Positions 18,559-26,501 of a DNA stretch of 64,000 nt are shown in pieces. The notes beneath the pieces were generated by a model. The model had not been told where the DNA came from and searched no databases. It saw nothing but the letters and a program-made list of their open reading frames with translations. The stretch is from Abyssisolibacter fermentans (GTDB taxonomy: Bacteria; Bacillota; Clostridia; Tissierellales; MCWD3): NCBI RefSeq assembly GCF_001559865.1, contig NZ_LOHE01000045.1, positions 1 to 64,000 on the forward strand. The letters run 5' to 3'. A program made the position numbers and the translations under genes. Every line of letters starts with the position of its first letter. The stretch's first letter is position 1.

Positions 18559-18618
18559 TTGACAAAGTGAAAATATTGTTATATTCTAATATCGAAAACA
18601 GATATCGGAAAACGATAT
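18559..18618 (+). promoter_or_regulatory. padR promoter with ATATCG operator repeats
   Basis: TTGACA (18559-18564), 17 bases and TATTCT (18582-18587) form the promoter. Just downstream, ATATCG at 18589-18594 and at 18602-18607 are direct repeats. The second forms an inverted repeat with CGATAT (18613-18618). Position after the -10 box suggests repression by the PadR protein encoded directly downstream. Confidence 0.65.
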
Positions 18619-18642
18619 AAATAAATCAGAAGGAGATAACTA

Positions 18643-18975
18643 ATGAAAAACAAGATAATTAGAAAATTATTTTTAGGATTTATACAAATACATATATTAT
18701 ATCATGCTGATAAGGAACCTATATACGGAACTTGGATGATGAAAGAATTAGAAGAACATGGGTACAAGATTAGTCCGGGCACATTATACCCATTACTAAA
18801 AAGAATGGAAGAAGAAGAGTTATTGTCAAAGGCAGAAAAAAATATTGACGGTAGAATAATAAAACTATATAAGACAACAGAAATTGGGCAGGAAGTACTA
18901 AAAGAAGCTACTGAAAAAGCAGCTGAGCTGTTTCATGAGATTAAAACAAAGGGTGATAACAATGATTCAATTTAG
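18643..18975 (+). CDS. PadR-family repressor
   Basis: This 110-residue protein has the PadR winged-helix signature: HADKEPIYGTWMMKELEEHG, then ISPGTLYPLLKRMEEEELLS, and a short C-terminal dimerisation helix. PadR proteins repress stress or transport genes and are relieved by small ligands. It is the first gene of an operon with fetA and fetB; its 3' end overlaps the fetA start by 14 bases. It probably controls this operon through the ATATCG sites upstream. Confidence 0.9.
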   Translation: MKNKIIRKLFLGFIQIHILYHADKEPIYGTWMMKELEEHGYKISPGTLYPLLKRMEEEELLSKAEKNIDGRIIKLYKTTEIGQEVLKEATEKAAELFHEIKTKGDNNDSI

Positions 18976-19576
18976 AGATATAAGTTTAAGCTTTAATAAT
19001 AAGGTGATATTCAATAATTTTAATATGGATATTACAAGAGGGGAAAAAGTACTTATAAATGCCCCTTCAGGGAGAGGTAAGACAACTTTATTTAAATTGC
19101 TATTAGGTTTTTGCATTCCAGATAAAGGGAAAATACTATTAAAGGGAAAAACTCTAGAAAAAAAGAACTTACCATATTTCAGGACAAATATAGGCTATGT
19201 TAGTCAAGATGTAGATTTGAGAAATTTGAAAATATGGGATTTGATAATTGAAATTTTTTCTTATAAATATAATAAACATATACACATTACTAAAGATAAA
19301 TTTATAAGTATTGCTCAGTATTTTGAGCTTCCACTTAATATAGACGAAAAGGAAGTATTTCAGCTATCAGGAGGAGAAAGACAACGATTAGGTTTAGTAA
19401 TATGTATCTTATTAGATAGAAAAATATGGCTTTTAGATGAAATTACTTCGGGTTTGGACAAGAATATTAAAGAAAAGATAGTTGATTTTGTTTTAAAACA
19501 AGATAAAACAATACTGATAATTTCGCATGATAAAATTTGGAGAAAAAATGATGTTGTTAGAATAGAGGAGTGGTAA
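18962..19576 (+). CDS. fetA: FetA-like ABC transporter ATPase
   Basis: This 204-residue ATPase has Walker A APSGRGKTT, signature LSGGERQRLGL, Walker B IWLLDEITSGLD and H-loop ISHD. The compact size and the UPF0014-type permease encoded next identify it as the YbbL/FetA class, reported in E. coli to help export iron and resist peroxide. The internal ATG at 18962 (MIQFRDISLSF) is the better start because the reading frame upstream of it lies within padR. Confidence 0.82.
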   Translation: MIQFRDISLSFNNKVIFNNFNMDITRGEKVLINAPSGRGKTTLFKLLLGFCIPDKGKILLKGKTLEKKNLPYFRTNIGYVSQDVDLRNLKIWDLIIEIFSYKYNKHIHITKDKFISIAQYFELPLNIDEKEVFQLSGGERQRLGLVICILLDRKIWLLDEITSGLDKNIKEKIVDFVLKQDKTILIISHDKIWRKNDVVRIEEW

Positions 19577-19580
19577 ATAA

Positions 19581-20354
19581 ATGAATTCACAAGAAATTTC
19601 ATATCTATCTATTAGTAGTTTATTTTTATTAATAATCCCAATGTTTTTTATAAACTACAAATTAAGCATGAAAATAAATAAGAAAATGCTATATGCTATA
19701 ACAAGAATGATAATACAGCTTAGCCTAGTAGGTATATTTCTTCAATATATATTTAATCTTAATAATCCAATATTAAATTTAACTTATTTAGTATTTATGA
19801 TAACTGTAGCGAGTTTTTCAACAATTAAAGCTTGTGATATCAATATAAAAAAATCCATTCTTCCACTATTTTTAGCATTTATTATCCCAAATTTAATAGT
19901 ATTGCTATACTTTAATACGTTTGTTACAAAAGTAGATAATTTATTTAATGCTCAGTACATGATAACAATTGGTGGAATGTTATTAGGTAATAGCTTAAGT
20001 GGTAACATAATATGTGTTAATAGCTTTTATAGGGAAATTAGAAAAAATAAAAATGAATACTTTTACAACTTAAGTCTTAGCGGAAATAAGCTAGAAACTT
20101 TAAAACCTTATTTTAAAAATGCTATATTAGCATCAGTAAATCCTACGATAGCATCTATAGAGACAATAGGATTAGTAGCATTGCCTGGGATGATGACGGG
20201 GCAAATATTAGGCGGAGTCATACCTGTAACAGCAATAAAATATCAAATAGCTATAATGATAGCAATTTTAATAAGTAGGTATTTTAGTGCTATATTATCA
20301 ATATTATTTACATCAGTTAGTAAATTTGATGAATATGATATTTTGTTAGATTAA
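19581..20354 (+). CDS. fetB: FetB-like ABC transporter permease (UPF0014)
   Basis: This 257-residue membrane protein matches the YbbM/FetB family, about 260 residues long. Diagnostic segments are MITIGGMLLGNSLSG, a long charged loop NSFYREIRKNKNEY, and VALPGMMTGQILGGVIP followed by AIKYQIAIM. FetB with FetA is proposed to export iron; here PadR control suggests a metal or stress signal. GAGGAGTGG upstream overlaps the fetA end. A terminator follows after a MITE-like repeat. Confidence 0.88.
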   Translation: MNSQEISYLSISSLFLLIIPMFFINYKLSMKINKKMLYAITRMIIQLSLVGIFLQYIFNLNNPILNLTYLVFMITVASFSTIKACDINIKKSILPLFLAFIIPNLIVLLYFNTFVTKVDNLFNAQYMITIGGMLLGNSLSGNIICVNSFYREIRKNKNEYFYNLSLSGNKLETLKPYFKNAILASVNPTIASIETIGLVALPGMMTGQILGGVIPVTAIKYQIAIMIAILISRYFSAILSILFTSVSKFDEYDILLD

Positions 20355-20359
20355 AATTT

Positions 20360-20466
20360 AACCTGAGCTATTTATATAACTCTGGATAATATGCTTTATA
20401 GTTCTGAATTAGATGATTTTAGTTCTCTACTCATAGTATTCAATTTTCTACGAATAATCTAGGTTT
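20360..20466 (+). mobile_element. MITE-like element, copy 1 (short form)
   Basis: This 107-base element starts AACCTGAGCTATTTATATAA and ends CGAATAATCTAGGTTT, so its ends are imperfect inverted repeats. The left part (ATAATATGCTTTATAGTTCTG) and the right end match the longer copy at 57218-57442. It has no coding capacity and lies just after fetB. Confidence 0.6.
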
Positions 20467-20498
20467 GAAATAAAAAAAGTTAAATAGCTTATTTCATA

Positions 20499-20540
20499 AA
20501 AAATAGATGACATTAATAATAATTTGACATCTATTTTTTT
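20499..20540 (+). terminator. Rho-independent terminator
   Basis: AAAATAGATG pairs with CATCTATTTT (20528-20537), followed by T residues. It terminates the padR-fetAB transcript. Confidence 0.75.
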
Positions 20541-20631
20541 GTGATTTTTCATGAAATAAAATCCAATTGTTAAGCTGATATTACCGTAAGGTTACAATAC
20601 CATTACAATGTGATTTTTTAAAGATTTAGGC

Positions 20632-20657
20632 ACCTAAAATTTATAAAGCAGGCGTAT
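20632..20657 (+). promoter_or_regulatory. Putative SigI-dependent promoter of the SLH gene
   Basis: ACCTAAAAT (20632-20640), exactly 12 bases, then CGTAT (20653-20657). The same two boxes with the same spacing precede sigI (23955-23980). SigI promoters are known for a -35 box with C residues plus an A-tract and a CG-starting -10 box, which this fits. Direct proof is lacking. Confidence 0.65.
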
Positions 20658-20696
20658 ACTATAATGAAAAATTTATTCGGAAAAAGGGAGGAAATT

Positions 20697-23600
20697 ATGA
20701 AAAGAATAGTAAGTTTTGCATTAGCATTATTGTTAATAATGTCAGCATCAATAACAGACACGTATGCGATGAGTAAATATGGTAAAGGATTACCACCTGG
20801 GCTTGCTAAGAAGGGCTATATGCCACCAGGAATTGCGAAAAAATTTAATGATATTGATGGTTATGATTGGGCTAAAAAGGCTATAGAAAAAATGGCTATA
20901 AAAGGTGTTGTAAAAGGCTATGGCGAGGGGATATATGCTCCAAAGAGCTCTGTAACAAAGCTAGAAGCAATTATAATGGCACTTAGAGTAATGGGTTATG
21001 AAGAACAAGCAAAAATAAACTTGGATAAGGTTAAAAGAGGTACTAAAAAGCTAAAAAACAAGGATAATATTCAAGAATGGGCTTATGGATATGTTGCGGT
21101 TGCTCTAGATAAAGGGATATTAGAAGAGGTTGACCTTATAGAATTAAATTTAAAAGAACCTGCTCAGAGACACGAAGTAGCTAAATATATTATAAGAGCT
21201 TTAGGGTATGAAAAAGAAGCTCAAAGCTATATGAAAGAGGAACTTAGATTTATTGATGCAGGCGCTGTACCTCTTGGTTCAGTAGGTTATGTATATCTTT
21301 CAGATAAAAAAGGCATTATTACAGGATATCCAGATGAGACTTTTAGACCAAATAGAGCTGTTACAAGAGCAGAAATGGCTGTATTAATTGCTAGATTGGA
21401 TGATGAAGTTGACAGCGATATTGATGAAAATGAGAAATTAGCAGAGATAGTAAATATTAATGGTAACAAATTAACATTAAGAAGCGGTAATAGATCTAAA
21501 GTATATACAGTTTTGGACAACACTCCAGTGTATACTGAAAATGGCAAGTATACCTCTATAGATAAATTAGAAATAGGAATGAAAATAAGTATTCAGCTAA
21601 ATGAAAATGGAATAATTATATTCATTGAGATTAAAGAGTATGATGAAGAAATATTTGATGAGTATGTAGGAATAGTAGAAGAAATAGATGATGATGAAAT
21701 AGAGATAGAAGCAGATAATGTAAAAATGGAATTCGATATAGAAGATGATGTAAAAATAGAATTTAATAACAAAGAAGGACGTATAGATGATATAAATGAA
21801 GGAGATAAAGTCAAAGTTAGAATAAATGATGATGATGAAGTCGAGTATATAAAGGTATATAGAGAATTAGATAGTAGAGAGTATAGTGGAAATGTAGAGG
21901 AAGTAGATAGTGATAGTATTGTAATTAAGATAGATAGAATAAAAATGACCTTTGATTTTGCAGATGATGTAGAGGTTGAATTTAAAAATAGAGAAGGAAG
22001 TATTTCAGATATAAGAGAAGGAGATTCAGTTAAAGTAAGAATAGACAAACATAAAAGAGTTGAATATGTAGAAGTTAATAGGAACTTAGACACATGGCAG
22101 TATGAAGGGAAAGTCGAAGAAGTAGATGATGACAGTGTTACAATCAAGATAGATAGAATAAAAATGACTTTTGATTTTGCAAATGATGTAGAGGTTGAAT
22201 TTAAAAATAGACAAGGAAGTATTTCAGATATAAAAGAAGGAGACTCAATTAAAGTAAAAATAAACAAATATCAAAAAGTTGAATATGTAAAAGTTAATAG
22301 GGACTTATATGCATGGCAGTACGAAGGAAAAGTTGAAGAAGTAGATGATGACAGTGTTACGATAAGGATAGATAGAATAAATATGACCTTTGATTTTGCA
22401 GATAATGTTGAGGTCCAATTTAAGAATAGAGAAGGAAGCATTACAGATATAAGAGAAGGAGATTCAGTAAAAGTAAAAATAAACAAGTATAAAAGAATAG
22501 AGTATATAGAAGTAAATAGAGACTTAGATACATTGTATTATGAAGGAAAAGTTGAAGAAGTTGATAAAGATAGTGTTACAATAAAAATAGATAGTATAAA
22601 AATGACTTTTGGTTTTTCAAATAAAGTAGAGGTTCAATTTAAGAATAGAAAAGGAAGCATTACAGATATAAGAGAAGGAGATTCAGTAAAAGTAAGAACA
22701 AACAAATATAAAAGAATAGAGTATATAGAAGTAAATAGAAACTTAGATACATGGCAGTATGAAAGTAAAGTAGAGAAAGTAGATGACGAAAGCATTACAA
22801 TCAAGGTAGAAAATATAAGAATGACTTTTAGTTATGCAAATAAAGTAGAGGTCCAATTCAAGAATAGAGAAGGAAGCATTTCAGATATTAGAGTTGGAGA
22901 TGTAGTTAAAATAAGAATAAATAAGTATAAAAGAGTTGAATATATAGAAGTAGATAGAAACTTAGATACCTTTCAGTATCAAGGAAAGATAGACAGCATT
23001 GATGAAGATAATATCACAATTAAGGTTGATGGGATAAGATTAACCTTGGACTTAGCTAGTAATGTAAAGGTTAAATTTGAAAACCAATATGGTTGCATTG
23101 AAGACATAAAGGTTGGAGATCAAGCTAAGTTTAGAGTAAATAATCATGGGAAAATAGAATATATAGAATTAGATAGAGAATTAAATAAGTCAGTATATGA
23201 AGGAATAGTTAAGGAAATTGACGAAGATGAAATCACATTAAAAGTAAATAGTATAATAGTAACCTTTGATTTAGAAGAAGATGTTGAAGTCGAATTTAAA
23301 AATGAAGGAGGAAGCATAGAGGACATAAAAGAAGGTGACGAAGTTAAAGTAAGAATAGATGATGATGATGAAGTTGAATATATTAAAGTATATAAGACAT
23401 TAGATTATGATATACATGAAGGTCTTTTTGAAAAAATAGATAATGAAAAATTATCAATAGTTACATCTAAAGAAGTAATTGAATTTGAAGTGGATTCAGA
23501 TGTAAAGGTGATATTTAATGATAAAAAAGGAGATCTAGATGATTTAATAGTTGGTGATTCAGTTAAAGTGGTAACACTAGAAGATGATGATGAGATTAGA

Positions 23601-23843
23601 TGGGTTGAAGTAGATAGAGATTATAATGATGAATTGATTTCTGGTAAACTAAAAAATATTTATGAAGATATAAATCAAATTGCAATTAAGAAAGATAACG
23701 AAATAAAAATATTTGATTATAATAATGATGTTAAAGTCTTAATAAATGACGATGAAGCTGAAATATCAGATTTAGAAGAAGATGATAATGTAAATCTTAT
23801 TATAGATGATAGTAAAGTAGAAGAAATAAGAGCATATAGATAG
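20697..23843 (+). CDS. S-layer homology protein with about nine 73-residue repeats
   Basis: This 1,048-residue cell-surface protein has a signal peptide (about residues 1-24, ending TYA). Three SLH-type segments follow (about residues 40-245; WAKKAIEKMAIKGVVKGYGE, WAYGYVAVALDKGIL, GIITGYPDETFRPNRAVTRA), which would bind the wall polysaccharide. The rest is a run of about nine clear 73-residue units, with degenerate ones at both ends, each built like YEGKVEEVDDDSVTIKIDRI then EGDSVKVRI. The repeats are acidic and beta-rich. GGGAGG (20686-20691) fixes the start at 20697. The gene shares a promoter motif with the sigI-rsgI genes next to it. The repeat function is unknown; ion or polysaccharide binding is possible. 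Confidence 0.88.
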   Translation: MKRIVSFALALLLIMSASITDTYAMSKYGKGLPPGLAKKGYMPPGIAKKFNDIDGYDWAKKAIEKMAIKGVVKGYGEGIYAPKSSVTKLEAIIMALRVMGYEEQAKINLDKVKRGTKKLKNKDNIQEWAYGYVAVALDKGILEEVDLIELNLKEPAQRHEVAKYIIRALGYEKEAQSYMKEELRFIDAGAVPLGSVGYVYLSDKKGIITGYPDETFRPNRAVTRAEMAVLIARLDDEVDSDIDENEKLAEIVNINGNKLTLRSGNRSKVYTVLDNTPVYTENGKYTSIDKLEIGMKISIQLNENGIIIFIEIKEYDEEIFDEYVGIVEEIDDDEIEIEADNVKMEFDIEDDVKIEFNNKEGRIDDINEGDKVKVRINDDDEVEYIKVYRELDSREYSGNVEEVDSDSIVIKIDRIKMTFDFADDVEVEFKNREGSISDIREGDSVKVRIDKHKRVEYVEVNRNLDTWQYEGKVEEVDDDSVTIKIDRIKMTFDFANDVEVEFKNRQGSISDIKEGDSIKVKINKYQKVEYVKVNRDLYAWQYEGKVEEVDDDSVTIRIDRINMTFDFADNVEVQFKNREGSITDIREGDSVKVKINKYKRIEYIEVNRDLDTLYYEGKVEEVDKDSVTIKIDSIKMTFGFSNKVEVQFKNRKGSITDIREGDSVKVRTNKYKRIEYIEVNRNLDTWQYESKVEKVDDESITIKVENIRMTFSYANKVEVQFKNREGSISDIRVGDVVKIRINKYKRVEYIEVDRNLDTFQYQGKIDSIDEDNITIKVDGIRLTLDLASNVKVKFENQYGCIEDIKVGDQAKFRVNNHGKIEYIELDRELNKSVYEGIVKEIDEDEITLKVNSIIVTFDLEEDVEVEFKNEGGSIEDIKEGDEVKVRIDDDDEVEYIKVYKTLDYDIHEGLFEKIDNEKLSIVTSKEVIEFEVDSDVKVIFNDKKGDLDDLIVGDSVKVVTLEDDDEIRWVEVDRDYNDELISGKLKNIYEDINQIAIKKDNEIKIFDYNNDVKVLINDDEAEISDLEEDDNVNLIIDDSKVEEIRAYR
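21660..23840 (+). repeat. Tandem 219-base coding repeats in the SLH protein
   Basis: Successive units of about 73 codons start near YVGIVEEID (about 21663) and recur through the gene end. Units 2 to 6 are nearly alike at DNA and protein level, while outer units are diverged. This suggests expansion from the middle by unequal recombination. Confidence 0.85.
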
Positions 23844-23889
23844 TAACAATTATTTAAATTAACTTAGATAAAACATTAAATAAATTTTA

Positions 23890-23923
23890 AAAAAAGCATT
23901 GGAAAAATTCAGTGCTTTTTTTT
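23890..23923 (+). terminator. Rho-independent terminator
   Basis: AAAAAGCATT pairs with AGTGCTTTTT, followed by further T residues. It separates the SLH gene from sigI. Confidence 0.75.
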
Positions 23924-23954
23924 GTAATCAAAATCAATTATAATATAATTAAGT

Positions 23955-23980
23955 ACCTAAAATATTAAATCATTACGTAT
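23955..23980 (+). promoter_or_regulatory. Putative SigI-dependent autoregulated promoter of sigI
   Basis: ACCTAAAAT (23955-23963), 12 bases, CGTAT (23976-23980). It is identical in both boxes and spacing to the site before the SLH gene and unlike a sigma-A promoter. It suggests that SigI drives its own operon. Confidence 0.65.
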
Positions 23981-24007
23981 TACTGTAATGTAAAAGGCGG
24001 TGAGAGT

Positions 24008-24745
24008 TTGGGCTCTGTTTTAAAAATATTTAAGAGAAAAAAGGTTAATATAGAAGATAAACTTAAAAAAATTAAAGACGGAGATGTATTAGAAAGAGAA
24101 AATTTTATTAATGAGTACATACCTTTTATTATTAAAAGTATAACAAAAGTGACAAATAAGTATATTGAGATAGAGAATAATGATGAATTCAGTATTGGTC
24201 TTGAAGCCTTTAACGAAGCCATTGATAAATATGATTTTCAAAAGGGAAGCTTTATAAAATATGCAGAAACAGTTATCAAGAGTAGAACAATAGATTTTCT
24301 AAGAAAAACAAAAGAGTTAAATAAAGTAGTGTCAATAGATAGAGACAATTCAATAAACAGAAAAGTTAAAGGAACTTCAGATAATAAGGATTTTACAGAG
24401 CAATATGAAATGAAAGAGCAAATATTAAAATTCGGGATTCTTTTAGAAAAATTTGATATTACATTTAAAGAATTAATAGAAGAATCACCAAAGCACATTG
24501 ATACTAGATTAAATTCTATATACATAGCAAGAAGCATAATAGAAAATGAAGATATAAAGAAAGAGCTATATAGAAAAAAAACTTTACCTGCTAAAAAAAT
24601 TATAGAGAAAATAGGTGTAAGTAAAAAGGTTTTAAAAGGTAATAGAAAATTTATTATTGCAACAGTTTTATTATTAAGTAGTGATTTAGATTTGTTAATT
24701 GAGTATATCTCTGGTGTAGAAGGGAGGGATAACTATGGTATATAA
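24008..24745 (+). CDS. sigI: RNA polymerase sigma factor SigI
   Basis: This 245-residue alternative sigma factor has the SigI-type region 2: FINEYIPFIIKSITKVTNKY, then EFSIGLEAFNEAIDKYDFQK and FIKYAETVIKSRTIDFLRK. A SigI-specific C-terminal DNA-binding domain (about residues 150-235) replaces a normal region 4. SigI proteins respond to heat or, in cellulolytic Clostridia, to extracellular polysaccharides sensed by RsgI. The start is TTG after GGCGGTGAG. Its end overlaps rsgI by 11 bases, so the sigma and anti-sigma factors are co-translated. Confidence 0.92.
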   Translation: MGSVLKIFKRKKVNIEDKLKKIKDGDVLERENFINEYIPFIIKSITKVTNKYIEIENNDEFSIGLEAFNEAIDKYDFQKGSFIKYAETVIKSRTIDFLRKTKELNKVVSIDRDNSINRKVKGTSDNKDFTEQYEMKEQILKFGILLEKFDITFKELIEESPKHIDTRLNSIYIARSIIENEDIKKELYRKKTLPAKKIIEKIGVSKKVLKGNRKFIIATVLLLSSDLDLLIEYISGVEGRDNYGI

Positions 24746-25901
24746 GGGTTTGATAGTGGAAGTTAAAAATGATCATATAATAGTCATTACAGAAGATAAT
24801 TGTTATATTAAACTAAAGAATAAAGGTAATGTGGATATTGGTAAAAAGATTATATTCTTAGAAGAGGATATTATAAAGGAAAACAATAAATCTTTTAAGT
24901 CATTAATAGGAATAGCTGTTGCAATTATTATAGCAATAATTACTATGGTTGGTAGATTTGGAGTAGAAAGGTTTGAAGCGTATGCTATAGTAAGTTTAGA
25001 TATAAATCCAAGCGTAGAATTTCAAATAGATGAAGAGAATATTGTTAGAAAAGTAAATTCGCTAAATATAGATGGTAAAGAACTTATAGAGGATAATATG
25101 ATTGGTATGAAGATTGAAGATGCAATTATTGCTGGTATGAAAACTGCTATAGAAAAGCAGTATTTAAATAATAAAAATAATGTAGTTTTGGTTTCAAACG
25201 TAATAATAGATGATACTTATGATTCTCTTGACGCAATAGAAGATACAATATATGACAGAATAGAAGAAGAAAAAGAATTCCAAGATATAGATGTTATATG
25301 TATAAATTCAGATAAAGAAGACCTAAAAAAGGCAAGAGAGAATAATATTTCGGTTGGTAAATATAAAGTTTATGAAATCCTTTCAAACGACAATCCAGAT
25401 ATAAAAATTGAGGACATAAAAGATAAAAAAGTCAGTCAGATTGTTAAAGAAAATAAGGAATTTGCTAACAATGATACAATGAGAAGTAAGAAAAAAGAAA
25501 AAGATAAGAAAAATATAAAAATAGAAAAAGAATTCGAAAAAGAACCAAAAGAAAAAACTAATAGTAATAAAGAACATAAAAAAAAGGAGCAAGAAAACAA
25601 AGAAAATGAAAATAAAGGATATAGTCACAATAAAGCTATTAAAAAAAGTACGACTAATAATGAGAAAAATATAGACGACAATGATGATTATGAAATTGAA
25701 AAAAAGAATGAAGATAAAAAAGATAACGCTAAAGACAATGCTAAAGGTAATAAAAAAGATAACGCTAAAGATAATAAAAAAGATGATGAGAAAGATAGTA
25801 AGAAAGATGATGAGAAAGATGATAAAAATGAAAAGGAAATAGTTAAAGATAGAAATGAAAATAAAAAGCATAAAGAAAATAAAGGACATAATAAAAAATA
25901 A
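24735..25901 (+). CDS. rsgI: Anti-sigma-I factor RsgI
   Basis: This 388-residue membrane anti-sigma factor has a cytoplasmic RsgI N-terminal domain (about residues 1-50, binding SigI) and one transmembrane helix (about 56-74, IGIAVAIIIAIITMV). An extracellular domain carries DINPSVEF, and the Asn91-Pro92 bond there corresponds to the autoproteolysis site reported for RsgI proteins. The last about 150 residues are a low-complexity Lys/Glu/Asp/Asn tail with KKDNAKDN-type repeats and no carbohydrate-binding module. The signal it senses may therefore differ from the polysaccharides sensed by cellulolytic relatives. It is coupled to sigI. Confidence 0.92.
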   Translation: MVYKGLIVEVKNDHIIVITEDNCYIKLKNKGNVDIGKKIIFLEEDIIKENNKSFKSLIGIAVAIIIAIITMVGRFGVERFEAYAIVSLDINPSVEFQIDEENIVRKVNSLNIDGKELIEDNMIGMKIEDAIIAGMKTAIEKQYLNNKNNVVLVSNVIIDDTYDSLDAIEDTIYDRIEEEKEFQDIDVICINSDKEDLKKARENNISVGKYKVYEILSNDNPDIKIEDIKDKKVSQIVKENKEFANNDTMRSKKKEKDKKNIKIEKEFEKEPKEKTNSNKEHKKKEQENKENENKGYSHNKAIKKSTTNNEKNIDDNDDYEIEKKNEDKKDNAKDNAKGNKKDNAKDNKKDDEKDSKKDDEKDDKNEKEIVKDRNENKKHKENKGHNKK

Positions 25902-25942
25902 TTAGTCCCATTGCTGCATAGTACTGGAGTTTGTAACAAAAC

Positions 25943-25978
25943 GTCTAGGTTGAGTTAATCATACCTAGACTTTTTTTT
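25943..25978 (+). terminator. Rho-independent terminator of sigI-rsgI
   Basis: GTCTAGGT (25943-25950) pairs with ACCTAGAC (25963-25970), followed by eight T residues. Confidence 0.9.
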
Positions 25979-26501
25979 GCAGAAAATTCAAAGCTGGATT
26001 TTATGTGAATTGATTATTACTAGGAAGGTTCTTGTTTTAATCCTTTAGGGGTTTTAAGCAAAATATTACAGCACTGTATTATCAGCATAAGCTCACTAAA
26101 ATAGTAAATTGATAAAGTATTTTGTAAATTTATAAGAAATATTTAATAATATACATTAATACACATAATTACAAATATCTATACTGCATAGCTATTTTAA
26201 TATTAAGTTTCTAATAAGTATTATAAATAAATTAGAAAATATTAATTATTTTTAATATTTATAACTAATAATTTATGTGATTTGGTATTTTGTAATCATT
26301 ATGAGCATATGTACATACAAAATATATGCAACTCATATCAAAAATGACAGTAAATGTTTTGTGAAAAATTATTAATAGGAGTATCATTTATTTGTAATAT
26401 TGTTTTTTCTCTCTTTTTATTTGGAATAAAATATGCATAAATATAAATGTATAAATATCAGTCGTTTTTTACAGATATGATAAACCTAGGAGGGATACTT
26501 C
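25979..26501. other. AT-rich intergenic stretch, no gene seen
   Basis: No supported reading frame lies between the sigI-rsgI terminator and the sigma-54 activator gene. The activator has TAGGAGGG before its ATG. No clear promoter or operator stands out. Confidence 0.5.

Noticed and set aside
21593-22267. 224-residue minus-strand frame rich in Ser/Leu
   Set aside because: It is the antisense of the SLH repeat region and shows no start signal.
21660-23840. Possible CRISPR-like or satellite repeats
   Set aside because: The 219-base period stays in frame and encodes collinear protein units, so it is a coding repeat.
25383-25889. 168-residue minus-strand frame rich in Phe/Ile
   Set aside because: It is the antisense of the Lys/Asp/Asn tail of RsgI and has low complexity with no ribosome-binding site.
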